Shown: piece after piece, positions 33,587 through 42,396 of the stretch | Layout: every line of letters begins with the position of its first letter | Numbering within the stretch: position 1 is the first letter of the stretch | Made by a program: the position numbers and the translations under genes | The notes under the pieces: model-generated | Told to the model about the DNA's origin: nothing | The model's database searches: none | What the model saw: only the letters and a program-made list of their open reading frames with translations | Assembly: GCF_050410775.1 (NCBI RefSeq) | Contig: NZ_CP191229.1 | Length of the DNA: 64,000 nucleotides | Source of the DNA: Erwinia sp050410775 | Lineage (GTDB): Bacteria > Pseudomonadota > Gammaproteobacteria > Enterobacterales > Enterobacteriaceae | Reading direction: 5' to 3' (one strand)

Positions 33587-36500
33587 TTACACCTTTTCCA
33601 CGTTAACCAGAAACGCCTTGAACTCCGGCGTCTGCGCATTGGCATCCCCTACCGACGGGGAGAGGGTATTGGCCAGGAAGCCTTTACGCGTTGCGCCTTC
33701 AAATCCCCAGTGGCAGGGAATACCGATGGTGTCCACCGCTTTGCCATCAATATTGAGCCTTTTCAGCCGCTTAGTGACCACCGCCTTCGCTTTGATATAG
33801 CCGCGCTGTGAGCTGACCTTCACGCTGTCTCCGGCCTGAATCCCTTTCTCTTCCGCCAGCTGGCTGCCGATCTCGACAAACTGTTCCGGCTGGGCAATGG
33901 CGTTAAGCAGGGCGTGCTTGGTCCAGTGGCGAAACAGCTCGGTAATGGAGTAAGTGGTGGCGACGTACGGGAAAGCGTCGGCGCGGCCCAGCGCGGCGGC
34001 ATCGCGCTTGTAGAGTCGTGCCGCCGGGCTGTAGACCGTTTCCGGATGCAGCGGGTTAGTGCCGGTCGGGCTTTCGGAAGGTTCGTAATGCTCTGGGAAA
34101 GGCCCGTCGGCCAGTTTATCCGGCACGTAAAGATGGCCCAGCCCGTCAGGCAGCATAATAAACGGGCCAACCTGTTTTTCCGGCGGCGCGGTCACCGGAT
34201 AATCGGGGACGTCGATCCCTTCCCAGCGCTGACCGTTCCACTCAATCAGCTTGCGCTTCGCATCCCAGGCTTTGCCCTGAGCATCGGCAGAGGCGCGGTT
34301 ATACATGATGCGGCGGTTGAGCGGCCAGGCCCACGCCCAGTTATTGATCGCCCCTAATCCTGACGGATCGGCATTATCGCGGCGCGCCATCTGATTACCC
34401 GCCGCCGTCCAGCTGCCGGCATAAATCCAGCAGGCGCTGGCGGTGCTGCCATCATCGCGCAGCTCGGCAAAGGAGCTAAGCTGCTCGCCTTTTTTCAGCA
34501 GGAGTTTGCCCTGTTCGTCAAAGATATCGGTCAGCGCGCTGCCGTTATTCTCGCGGGCGACCTCTTCCGGCGCGGGTGAGCCGGGATCGCTGTAATTCCA
34601 CTGCATCGCCAGTAAAGGTTCCGGTGCGGTGCCGCCTTCCTGACGGTAAAGTTCGCGCAGGCGCAGGAAGAGGCTTCCCAGGATTTTACCATCGTGCATC
34701 GCCTCGCCGGGCGGCGTGGCGGCGGCCCAGTGCCACTGTAAACAGCGGGCGGAGTTGGCAATCGATCCCTCCTCTTCGGCGAAGCAGGAGGAGGGCAGGC
34801 GGAATACTTCCGTCTGGATCCTGGCCGGGTCAACGTCGTTGAATTCGCCATGATTCTGCCAGAAGCTGGCGGTTTCGGTGCTGAGCGGATCGATTACCAC
34901 CATATACTTCAGTTTTGAAAAAGCGCGGAACGCTTTATTTTTGTCAGGGAAGGCGGCAAGCGGATTGAAGCCCTGGATGAGAAAACCGTTAAATTTTCCC
35001 TCCACCATCATCTCAGCCTGGGTCAGGCAGTCGTAATTCTTGTCCCATTTCGGCAACCAGTCGAAGCCCCAGCTGTTCGCCTTCTGCGCGTTGTCGCCAT
35101 AAAAGCTCTTCAGCAGGCTGACGGCAAACTTAGAGGTGTTCTGCCAGTAGTTCACCTGGCCGGGCAGCAGCATGGCGGGCGTGGTCTGTTGCAGCCAGCT
35201 CTCCAGGGTGGTCTGCTTCTCTGAAGGCAGCGTCAGATAACCCGGCAGGCTCTGCGACAGCAGGCCCAAATCGGTAAAGCCCTGCACGTTTGAGTGACCG
35301 CGCAGCGCATTGATGCCGCCGCCGATCATGCCCATATTGCCTAACAGCAGCTGGACGATAGCGGCGGTGCGGATAATTTGCGCGCCGTTCGTGTGATGCG
35401 TCCAGCCCAGCGCATAGAGAATGGTCGTTGTCCGGTCGGGCGTGCTGGTGGAGGCAAGATGCTGGCAAACATTCAGGAAATCCTCTTCCGTCGTGCCGCA
35501 AATCCGGCTGACCATGGCCGGGGTATAGCGGCTGGCGTGCGACTTGAGTAAATTCCAGACGCAGCGGGGATGGGCCAGCGTCTCGTCGCGCCGCGCATAG
35601 CCCTGTTCGTCCCGTTCATATTGCCAGCCTGTTTTATCGTAGGTGCGCGTTTCCTTATCGTATCCGCTGAACAGGCCTTCGCTAAAGCTGTAGCCCTCGC
35701 CGACGATCAGCGTGGCGTTGGTATACGCCTTCACATATTCATGCTGCACACGGTCGTGTTCCAGCAGGTAATTCACTATGCCCATCAGGAAAGCGGCATC
35801 GCTGCCTGCGCGGATCGGCGCATAGAAATCGGCCGTCGAGGCTGAGCGGTTAAAGCGGGGATCGACCACCAGGATTTTCGCCCGGTTGTGCTTTTTCGCC
35901 TCCATTACCCACTTAAAGCCTACCGGATGCGCTTCCGCCGGGTTGCTGCCCATAATCAGGATCACATCGGCATTTTTAATGTCGGTCCAGTTATTGGTCA
36001 TCGCCCCGCGGCCAAAGCTGGGCGCCAGGCCCGCCACGGTAGAGCCGTGACAGAGCCTCGCCTGGTTTTCGAGCGCCAGCATCCCCAGCGCGCGGGCAAA
36101 TTTCTGATCGAGCAGGCCGGTTTCGTTGCTGGCCGCCGAGGAGCAGAGCATGCCGGTCGTTAACCAGCGGTTGACCGTGGTGCCCTGAGCGTTTTTCTGC
36201 TGAAAGTTAGCATCGCGATCGTCTTTCATCAGGCGGGCGATGCGGGTAAAAGCCTCATCCCAGCTAATGCGCTGCCATTTATCTGAGCCGGGCGCACGGT
36301 ATTCCGGATACTTCAGCCGCTGCTCGCTGTGGATAAAATCGAGCACCCCGGCGCCTTTCGGGCAGAGAGAGCCCCGGCTGACCGGATGGTCCGGGTCGCC
36401 TTCAATATGGTAAATCGAGGAGGTCACATTTTTTGCGCCGTCGCCGAGGCTGTAAATCAACATGCCGCATCCGACAGAGCAGTAGGTGCAGTTATTGCGG

Positions 36501-36649
36501 GTTTCTTTGCTGCGTAATAATTTATATTCACGGGTCGATGCCGAAGCAGTCAGCGGGGTAAAACCCAGTAAAGCCAGAGAAGTTCCGGCCATGCCGCCTG
36601 CACAGATCTTAAAAAAGCCACGTCTGTTCATTTGCATTGTTTTGCTCAC
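33587..36649 (-). CDS. fdoG: Formate dehydrogenase-O alpha subunit, cysteine variant
   Basis: Molybdopterin-guanine-dinucleotide catalytic subunit oxidising formate in the periplasm. 1020 residues (1016 in E. coli FdoG). Tat motif NRRGFFK, then the 4Fe-4S motif CTYCSVGCGM. In E. coli FdoG the active site is ARVUHGPT with selenocysteine 196 encoded by TGA. Here the same place reads ARLCHGST, with TGT at 36052-36050 (residue 200, or 196 if counted from the internal ATG at 36637). The gene therefore needs no Sec machinery. Start: GTG 36649 has AGGAACGGA upstream; ATG 36637 is the alternative. The rest of the protein is colinear with FdoG/FdnG. Whether this is FdoG or FdnG by function is set only by the fdhE/fdhD context. 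Confidence 0.95.
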   Translation of the reverse strand: MSKTMQMNRRGFFKICAGGMAGTSLALLGFTPLTASASTREYKLLRSKETRNNCTYCSVGCGMLIYSLGDGAKNVTSSIYHIEGDPDHPVSRGSLCPKGAGVLDFIHSEQRLKYPEYRAPGSDKWQRISWDEAFTRIARLMKDDRDANFQQKNAQGTTVNRWLTTGMLCSSAASNETGLLDQKFARALGMLALENQARLCHGSTVAGLAPSFGRGAMTNNWTDIKNADVILIMGSNPAEAHPVGFKWVMEAKKHNRAKILVVDPRFNRSASTADFYAPIRAGSDAAFLMGIVNYLLEHDRVQHEYVKAYTNATLIVGEGYSFSEGLFSGYDKETRTYDKTGWQYERDEQGYARRDETLAHPRCVWNLLKSHASRYTPAMVSRICGTTEEDFLNVCQHLASTSTPDRTTTILYALGWTHHTNGAQIIRTAAIVQLLLGNMGMIGGGINALRGHSNVQGFTDLGLLSQSLPGYLTLPSEKQTTLESWLQQTTPAMLLPGQVNYWQNTSKFAVSLLKSFYGDNAQKANSWGFDWLPKWDKNYDCLTQAEMMVEGKFNGFLIQGFNPLAAFPDKNKAFRAFSKLKYMVVIDPLSTETASFWQNHGEFNDVDPARIQTEVFRLPSSCFAEEEGSIANSARCLQWHWAAATPPGEAMHDGKILGSLFLRLRELYRQEGGTAPEPLLAMQWNYSDPGSPAPEEVARENNGSALTDIFDEQGKLLLKKGEQLSSFAELRDDGSTASACWIYAGSWTAAGNQMARRDNADPSGLGAINNWAWAWPLNRRIMYNRASADAQGKAWDAKRKLIEWNGQRWEGIDVPDYPVTAPPEKQVGPFIMLPDGLGHLYVPDKLADGPFPEHYEPSESPTGTNPLHPETVYSPAARLYKRDAAALGRADAFPYVATTYSITELFRHWTKHALLNAIAQPEQFVEIGSQLAEEKGIQAGDSVKVSSQRGYIKAKAVVTKRLKRLNIDGKAVDTIGIPCHWGFEGATRKGFLANTLSPSVGDANAQTPEFKAFLVNVEKV

Positions 36650-36953
36650 ATTCCGTTCCTGGAAGGGCGCAAAATAGCAGCCTGGCGTCGGTCAGATTTG
36701 ACAGCCATCAATAAACAGGGATTTAGTCATCAACTTTTTAACAATTTAACCACTTCGGAGTAGCCTTTAACGGACATAACGTTACATAACGGTAGCGGTG
36801 CGCCGCAGCAGCGCAAAACGGGCGGTGACTAAGCAGGGACAATTTCTTTTGCGGTGAGCCGGGCAGAGGTCCAGAATTGCGGCAATGTATTCAGGCCGTG
36901 GTTAAAACGATCTGAGGTTTTCCCGGCGCGGTGTGAGCGGATGGTTACAAGTG
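36650..36953. other. Divergent promoter region, fdoG / fdhD
   Basis: About 300 bp between the divergent fdoGHI-fdhE operon and fdhD. It must carry both promoters, but I see no box I can place with confidence and no convincing regulator site. Confidence 0.4.
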
Positions 36954-37769
36954 ATGAAAAGCAGTAATGAGAACAGAGAGGCAATCCCGGGGTTAAGCCG
37001 GGCGCAGGTCACGCAGCGTGGGGCGCTGGGCGAACTTCAGGATGACTGGCTGGCGGAAGAGGTGCCGGTAGCCCTGGTCTATAACGGCATCTCCCACGTG
37101 GTGATGATGGCGACGCCGAAAGATCTGGAGGCATTCGCCATCGGTTTTTCACTCTCTGAAGGGATCATCGCTTCGCCAGCCGATATTTACGGGATCGACA
37201 TTCAGCCTTCCTGCGGCGGCATTGAGGTGCAGGTGGAGCTTTCCAGCCGCCGCTTTATGGGCCTGAAGGAGCAGCGCCGAGCCATGGCCGGCCGCACCGG
37301 CTGCGGCGTCTGCGGCGTTGAGCAGCTTGCTGAAATCGGCAAACCGATCGCACCGCTGCCCTTTACCCAGACCTTCGATCTGGCAACGCTGGATATTGCG
37401 CTTAACCAGTTAAAAAGCTTTCAGCCGGTGGGGCAGATGACCGGCTGCACCCATGCCGCGGCATGGATAACGCCTGAAGGTACGCTTGCCGGCGGCTGCG
37501 AGGATGTGGGCCGGCATGTGGCGCTGGATAAGCTGCTGGGACTGAGAAGCGGTCAGCCTGGCTGGCAGCAGGGCGCGGTGCTGGTCTCCAGCCGGGCGAG
37601 CTATGAGATGGTGCAAAAATCCGCCATGTGCGGCGTGGAAATTCTGTTTGCCGTCTCCGCCGCCACGCAGCTGGCGGTCGAGGTGGCCCGGCGTAGTAAT
37701 CTGACTTTGGTCGGGTTCAGCAAACCCGGTCGCGCCACGGTCTACACGCATCCTCAGCGGCTGGTTTAA
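36954..37769 (+). CDS. fdhD: Formate dehydrogenase sulfurtransferase FdhD
   Basis: Transfers sulfur from IscS to the molybdenum cofactor, giving active formate dehydrogenase. 271 residues from ATG 36954 (277 in E. coli); a GTG at 36933 would add seven residues. The essential C-X-X-C is in GRTGCGVCGVEQL (about 112-124), and the cofactor-binding region is VLVSSRASYEMVQKSAMCGV. It is divergent from fdoG, as in E. coli. Its retention with intact cysteines suggests the Cys-type FdoG is still sulfurated and in use. Confidence 0.94.
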   Translation: MKSSNENREAIPGLSRAQVTQRGALGELQDDWLAEEVPVALVYNGISHVVMMATPKDLEAFAIGFSLSEGIIASPADIYGIDIQPSCGGIEVQVELSSRRFMGLKEQRRAMAGRTGCGVCGVEQLAEIGKPIAPLPFTQTFDLATLDIALNQLKSFQPVGQMTGCTHAAAWITPEGTLAGGCEDVGRHVALDKLLGLRSGQPGWQQGAVLVSSRASYEMVQKSAMCGVEILFAVSAATQLAVEVARRSNLTLVGFSKPGRATVYTHPQRLV

Positions 37770-38031
37770 GGGCTCTGTCGCAATGGAAGAGAATTACCGG
37801 CTCAAAAAAGACATTCAGCGGCTGGAAGAACTGAACAAAAAAGAGTCACCACTGCTCTCTCTGCAAATTAACGGTCAGAGATAGATTCAGGTCCGTTGAT
37901 GAATGACTTACCAGGACCAGAAGTGCTGGTTACCTGTTCACCGGATATATATGCGGATGAGATTCCTTTATTCCTCAAAGGAAGGATAAGCGATCAGGAA
38001 CTGTTACAGCGCCGTTTTTCTGACAGTAAAA
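37770..38031. other. Gene-poor stretch between fdhD and rpn with ORF remnants
   Basis: A 33-codon ORF at 37783-37884 encodes a charged coiled-coil-like peptide (MEENYRLKKDIQRLEELNKK). A second open frame from ATG 37899 reads MNDLPGPEVLVTCSPDIYAD and runs into the end of rpn on the other strand. Neither has a good ribosome binding site or a family I recognise. They may be scraps of genes cut by insertion of the rpn gene. Confidence 0.3.
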
Positions 38032-38973
38032 TTAGTGACGGATCTGCGACAGTTCGTTTTCTGAGAGGCCGGTCATTTTCATGACGGTGTTACGGTCAAT
38101 GCCGTTCTGAAGCATAGCCCGGGCAATTTTCAGCGTGGCTTCGCGTTCGCCTTCGGTACGGCCTTCCTGTCTGCCAAGCTGAATACCTTTCTCAATACCT
38201 TTCTCGATGCCCTTCTGCTCCAGCTGCTGTGCGATGGTCATAAGTGCGTCTCCGTGTTGCGGCACACGCTGTGCCAGTTCGCGAACAAAGGCTTCGGAGT
38301 CAGCTGACTCGCCTGCCTGCAGTAAATAGTGTATCAGCGCTGTTACCTGGGGTGAAGAAAGATAATCTGCCATCAGTAACGTAGCCAGCCGATCGGTGAG
38401 AGTCGCGATATCACGCTGATGAATATGCTTCTGTAACAGCGTCAGCGCCGCCATGCTTCGATGACCCATAATGACCTCGTCCGGAATGACCGTCACATCC
38501 ACCAGGGGAAAGGCGCTGCCGTAGAGGTTTTCTGCCAGCGCCGGGGCATCAAATTCGTCGAGCCAGCACGTTGAGTACGGATAAGGACTGCGTTTGCCGG
38601 TATAGAACAGCACTGGTATCACCAGCGGCAGCTGCTTATGGCCCGCCTCAAGATGCCGCTGCATGGCAGCCACAGCGTATCGCATCAGCCTGAACGCCAT
38701 ATGCCTGTCCGGCGTGGACTGATGCTCAACCAGGACATGAATGTACCCGTCGCCGGCAGTGGTCTTCAGGCTGTAGAGGACATCGCTGAAATACTGGCGC
38801 AGGTCCTCTTCAACAAACGAGCCGGACTCCAGCTTCAGGGTACTGAGGTCACAGATAGCACGCAGTTTCGCAGGAAGATGCAGGTCCATAAAGTCGCGTG
38901 CAATATCAGGCTGTGTAAGAAACTGCCTGAATGTGGCATCGTGGGGCGTGGGTGTGCTGTTCTTCTTTTTCAT
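38032..38973 (-). CDS. Rpn-family recombination-promoting nuclease (PD-(D/E)XK, Transposase_31)
   Basis: 313 residues of the Rpn/YhgA-like family, once named putative transposases and shown in E. coli RpnA to be DNA endonucleases that promote recombination. The family start is HDATFRQFLTQPDIARDFMD; the nuclease core includes SDVLYSLKT and HVLVEHQSTPDRHMAFRLMR. The C-terminal tail is a variable repeat, GIEKGIEKGIQLGRQEGR, from 12-bp tandem DNA repeats at 38182-38217. Such tails change length readily. It is flanked by ORF scraps and placed at a breakpoint between fdhD and sodA, suggesting horizontal gain. Confidence 0.88.
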   Translation of the reverse strand: MKKKNSTPTPHDATFRQFLTQPDIARDFMDLHLPAKLRAICDLSTLKLESGSFVEEDLRQYFSDVLYSLKTTAGDGYIHVLVEHQSTPDRHMAFRLMRYAVAAMQRHLEAGHKQLPLVIPVLFYTGKRSPYPYSTCWLDEFDAPALAENLYGSAFPLVDVTVIPDEVIMGHRSMAALTLLQKHIHQRDIATLTDRLATLLMADYLSSPQVTALIHYLLQAGESADSEAFVRELAQRVPQHGDALMTIAQQLEQKGIEKGIEKGIQLGRQEGRTEGEREATLKIARAMLQNGIDRNTVMKMTGLSENELSQIRH

Positions 38974-39149
38974 CGGGTTTGACTCTGATAATCACCTTTT
39001 CATGGTATCCCAGGCCGGATGCCTCACTATCCCGCCTGGAACGAACTGCCGTTCACTCTGACGCTTCGTGCCAGCACGGGAAAAAATATAAAACACGGCT
39101 TATTCTATGGTCGGGAAAAAAGAAACGAATCGTTTTTCCCTGCCCAAAG
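38974..39149. other. Spacer between rpn and the small membrane protein gene
   Basis: 176 bp. An open frame from ATG 39019 reads MPHYPAWNELPFTLTLRAST, then loses similarity to anything I know and overlaps the next gene in antisense. I see no supported gene here. Confidence 0.3.
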
Positions 39150-39572
39150 TCAGGTAAAAATGCCGTGGGCGATGCTGAAGATTACCAGTGCCAGCAGTAG
39201 GCCGCCTACAATCAGCAACGCAAACTGGAAAGCGACAACGCTTATCCCAAAGAGTATTGCGGCGCCTGCGGCGTGTCTGTTTTCTCTGAGTACACCGCCA
39301 ATAACGCCACAGATAACAGCGCTAGCAGATAGTACGGCAATAACCATGTCGATTATTCGGTCGGTATCCCAGTTTTGCGCTGCCGGTATCAGTTCTTTCC
39401 CCCGCAGCGTGGCGTAGGTTGCCTGTTTAATCGCCACGGCTTTCATTGCAATCATGCCTTCCAGCGTGGCTCGGGGGGAAAACGGCCCGGCCATAAAGCT
39501 GACCCACAGAAGCAGTAGCGCCGCAGAGCCGCAAATAATCCCCGCCCAGCTTAAATAATCTTTCCTTTTCAT
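39150..39572 (-). CDS. Small inner-membrane protein, unrecognised
   Basis: 140-residue protein with three or four hydrophobic segments (about 8-28, 70-92, 98-118, 120-138). The loop between the first two carries a modest charge. It starts MKRKDYLSWAGIICGSAALL. Lipid-facing glycine and alanine patterns suggest a four-helix membrane protein; it loosely recalls E. coli YidI, but I am not confident. It has no operon partner, lying alone between rpn and sodA. No function is proposed. Confidence 0.6.
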   Translation of the reverse strand: MKRKDYLSWAGIICGSAALLLLWVSFMAGPFSPRATLEGMIAMKAVAIKQATYATLRGKELIPAAQNWDTDRIIDMVIAVLSASAVICGVIGGVLRENRHAAGAAILFGISVVAFQFALLIVGGLLLALVIFSIAHGIFT

Positions 39573-39875
39573 CCCTGTTCTTTCTCCTTTTTAAGTAGGC
39601 AATTTCTTTTAACCTCAGGCTGAGGCAGGTCGCAGGACTGGCCGAATGGCTGATGCAAATCTGTTTTGTCGGGCGCAAACGGCCTGGACCCATTTGCCCT
39701 GTCGATCACCGATAAGGTTACGGCGCTCATCACAAACGCGCTGCAAGTAATAACCTTATCAACACCGGGGCATTGATAACCCTTTTCCAGATCATTAATT
39801 TAACTATAATGATCCAACTGCTTACGCGGCACCCCATCGGGACGTGCTGCCTAAAAACCAATGGAGATGATGAAC
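39573..39875. other. Upstream region of sodA
   Basis: 303 bp between the start of the membrane protein gene and sodA. The last 100 bp hold the sodA promoter and a palindrome. The remainder shows no gene. Confidence 0.4.
39790..39814. promoter_or_regulatory. sodA promoter with overlapping palindrome (possible Fur or ArcA site)
   Basis: A perfect -10 box TATAAT (39805-39810) lies inside an inverted repeat GATCATTA (39790-39797) / TAATGATC (39807-39814). A protein bound here would cover the promoter. E. coli sodA is repressed by Fur and ArcA. The match to the Fur consensus is only partial, so the binding protein is uncertain. Confidence 0.45.
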
Positions 39876-40493
39876 ATGAGTTATTCACTACCATCCCTGC
39901 CTTACGCATATGACGCACTGGAACCCCATTTCGACAAGCAGACGATGGAAATCCATCACACCAAACACCACCAGACCTACGTCAACAACGCTAACGCTGC
40001 GCTGGAAGGCACCGAGTTCGCTGACCTGCCGGTTAATGAGCTGATCGCCAAACTGGATCAGGTTCCTGCTGACAAGAAAACCGTGCTGCGCAACAACGCC
40101 GGTGGTCACTCTAACCACAGCTTCTTCTGGGAAGGCCTGAAAACCGGCACTACCCTGAGCGGCGATCTGAAAGCGGCTATCGAGAAAGATTTCGGCAGCG
40201 TTGACGCGTTCAAAGCAGAATTTGAAAAAGCGGCGGCAACCCGTTTCGGCTCAGGCTGGGCGTGGCTGGTTAAAAAAGGCGACAAGCTGGCCGTTGTCTC
40301 TACCGCGAACCAGGACAGCCCGCTGATGGGCGAGGCGATCTCCGGCGCATCCGGTACGCCAATTATCGGCCTGGACGTGTGGGAACACGCTTACTACCTG
40401 AAATACCAGAACAAACGCCCTGACTACATCAAAGCGTTCTGGGAAGTGGTTAACTGGGATAAAGCAGCAGAGCTTTTCTCCGCAGCGAAATAA
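39876..40493 (+). CDS. sodA: Superoxide dismutase [Mn]
   Basis: Cytosolic manganese superoxide dismutase, 205 residues (206 in E. coli). Metal ligands are visible: His in HTKHHQTYVNN (about 27), His in GGHSNHSFFW (about 82), and Asp/His in DVWEHAYY (about 167-171). The start ATG 39876 gives MSYSLPSLPYAYDALEP and has GGAGATG upstream; an in-frame ATG at 39861 is less likely. It is monocistronic with its own promoter palindrome and terminator. Confidence 0.97.
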   Translation: MSYSLPSLPYAYDALEPHFDKQTMEIHHTKHHQTYVNNANAALEGTEFADLPVNELIAKLDQVPADKKTVLRNNAGGHSNHSFFWEGLKTGTTLSGDLKAAIEKDFGSVDAFKAEFEKAAATRFGSGWAWLVKKGDKLAVVSTANQDSPLMGEAISGASGTPIIGLDVWEHAYYLKYQNKRPDYIKAFWEVVNWDKAAELFSAAK

Positions 40494-40517
40494 TCCCCGC
40501 GTGATATCACGATGCTA

Positions 40518-40546
40518 AGCCGGCGATCTGTTCGCCGGTTTTTTTA
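40518..40546 (+). terminator. Rho-independent terminator of sodA
   Basis: 7-bp stem CCGGCGA / TCGCCGG with a 5-nt loop and seven T, about 25 bp after the sodA stop. Confidence 0.88.
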
Positions 40547-40890
40547 TGTCTGAAGCGCAAACGCCGCAGGCCGGTACGCTAACCGGGCTACGCGCTTTCT
40601 CTGTCTCAGCAGCGCGCTCACCGTTGTGCCACTCGCTGGCAGGCCACGCCTCGCCCTCCGCTTTATCATGGCTTATTCCCCGCTTGTCCCTATGAAATGC
40701 TGTCCGTTTCGTTTCTCCCCGGCGTTTCTGCTGACCGGCGATGCCAGGCCAGCGTTAATCGCTTAAGTGTCTGGATGTCTGGATGGCTAATGCCGTTCTG
40801 TGGTAGCTTATAGCCTTTCGTTCGTTGTCCGCCATTCCGACGGCTGATAACGCGGCAATACGGCCCTTCACCGTTCAGAGAGTTTCACCC
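40547..40890. other. Upstream region of the sugar ABC operon
   Basis: About 344 bp with no gene. An 8-bp tandem repeat GTCTGGAT GTCTGGAT occurs near 40770-40787. A promoter for the ABC operon should lie here but I cannot place it firmly. Confidence 0.35.
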
Positions 40891-42396
40891 ATGACCGCGA
40901 TCAATCGCCTCGACATGCGTCAAATCTCCATCGCTTTTGGCGGTTTTACCGCGCTTAACGGCGTGGATTTCCGCCTTGAGGGCGGCTCCGTTCATGCGCT
41001 GACCGGCGCGAACGGCGCGGGGAAATCCACGCTGATGGCGGTCCTGTCCGGCGCATACGATCACTACAGCGGCGACATTCTGCTTGATGACCAGCCGGTC
41101 GCTATTCGATCTCCCAGGGATGCGAAGCGGCTTGGTATCCATCTGGTGCAGCAGGAGGTGGATGTGGCGCTGGTGCCGGGCTTGAGCGTGGCGGAAAACA
41201 TCATGCTCGATCGGCTGGCGGAGGGCGGGCAGATCTGCCGCTGGGGCGAGATGCGTCAGCAGGCGAGGGCGCTGCTGGCACAGCTGGACGTCACGCTGGA
41301 CGTCCGTCGCCGTATAGACCAGTGTTCGCTGGCGGAAAAACAGCAGATTCTGCTGGCCCGCGCCCTCTCGCATCATTGCCGTTTTCTGGTACTGGATGAG
41401 CCGACTGCGCCGCTGGATCAGCACGAAAGCGAACGCCTGTTTGCCGTGGTGCGCCGCCTGCAACGCAGCGGGATCGGCGTGGTGTTTATCTCACACCGTA
41501 TTCATGAGCTGCGGGAGATCTGCGACCAGCTGACGGTGCTGCGCGATGGCTGCCTGATTGAAACCGGACCGATGGCACAGCTCAGCGGTGAACAGATTGT
41601 CGAGAAGATGCTGGGGCATCAGCTTGATGATATCTACCCGCCGCGCCGCCCGCCTTTCAGCAGTGAAAAGCTACTTGAGGTGGAAGGACTCTACGATGAG
41701 CACCTGCTGCAAAATATCTCATTAACGCTGCGTAAAGGTGAAATCCTCGGCATCGCCGGACTGGCCGGGGCCGGCAAGACGGAGCTGTGCAAGGCGCTGT
41801 TTGGCGCCAGCCGCAGCCAGATTGCGCGCGGCGAGCTGCACGGCAAGGCGTGGAAACCGGCTTCCCCGCACGCGTCGGTTGAAAAACGTATGGCGCTGAT
41901 CCCTGAGGAGCGCCGCAAAGAAGGCATCTTTATCGACGAGTCAGTGGCGATGAACCTCAGCGTGACGGCGGACAACAGCTTTTCCCGCTGGAGCCTGTTT
42001 GGCCACCGCCAGGCCTGGCGCTGGGCCGAACATGTTATTGAGAAACTGGGCGTACGCACCACTGGCCCCCAGCAGACGCTGCGTCGTCTGTCGGGGGGGA
42101 ATCAGCAGAAGGTCGCCATTGGCAAATGGCTGCGCAACGATGCCGACGTGCTCATTTTTGACGAGCCGACCAAAGGTGTCGATATCAAGGCAAAAACCGA
42201 TCTGTTTGTCCTGATCGACGGGCTGGCGCGTCAGGGAAAAGGGGTGATCTACGCCTCCGGCGAATTTGCCGAACTGGTCGGCCTGTGCGATCGCATTTGC
42301 GTGCTCTGGGACGGGCGCATCGTGGCGGAAATGGCCGCCCAGCACGTTGATGAAGAAACGCTTTTACTTTATTCCACCGGAGGAACCCCTGCGTGA
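40891..42396 (+). CDS. Sugar ABC transporter ATP-binding protein (RbsA/MglA type)
   Basis: Duplicated ABC ATPase of the carbohydrate uptake CUT2 class, 501 residues from ATG 40891. The first nucleotide-binding domain has Walker A GANGAGKST; its signature is degenerate (CSLAEKQQ). The second has GLAGAGKTE, a degenerate Walker A typical of the C-terminal half, and signature LSGGNQQKV. A TTG at 40825 would add 22 unlikely residues. It is the first gene of an ATPase-permease-binding protein operon. The sugar is not readable from the sequence. Confidence 0.9.
   Translation: MTAINRLDMRQISIAFGGFTALNGVDFRLEGGSVHALTGANGAGKSTLMAVLSGAYDHYSGDILLDDQPVAIRSPRDAKRLGIHLVQQEVDVALVPGLSVAENIMLDRLAEGGQICRWGEMRQQARALLAQLDVTLDVRRRIDQCSLAEKQQILLARALSHHCRFLVLDEPTAPLDQHESERLFAVVRRLQRSGIGVVFISHRIHELREICDQLTVLRDGCLIETGPMAQLSGEQIVEKMLGHQLDDIYPPRRPPFSSEKLLEVEGLYDEHLLQNISLTLRKGEILGIAGLAGAGKTELCKALFGASRSQIARGELHGKAWKPASPHASVEKRMALIPEERRKEGIFIDESVAMNLSVTADNSFSRWSLFGHRQAWRWAEHVIEKLGVRTTGPQQTLRRLSGGNQQKVAIGKWLRNDADVLIFDEPTKGVDIKAKTDLFVLIDGLARQGKGVIYASGEFAELVGLCDRICVLWDGRIVAEMAAQHVDEETLLLYSTGGTPA

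Noticed and set aside
36040..36060. fdoG as a gene needing UGA readthrough
   Set aside because: There is no in-frame TGA; the site is TGT. The frame is continuous from start to stop.
40825..40890. Upstream TTG start for the sugar ABC ATPase
   Set aside because: It adds 22 residues not seen in the family; ATG 40891 fits the RbsA-type N-terminus.
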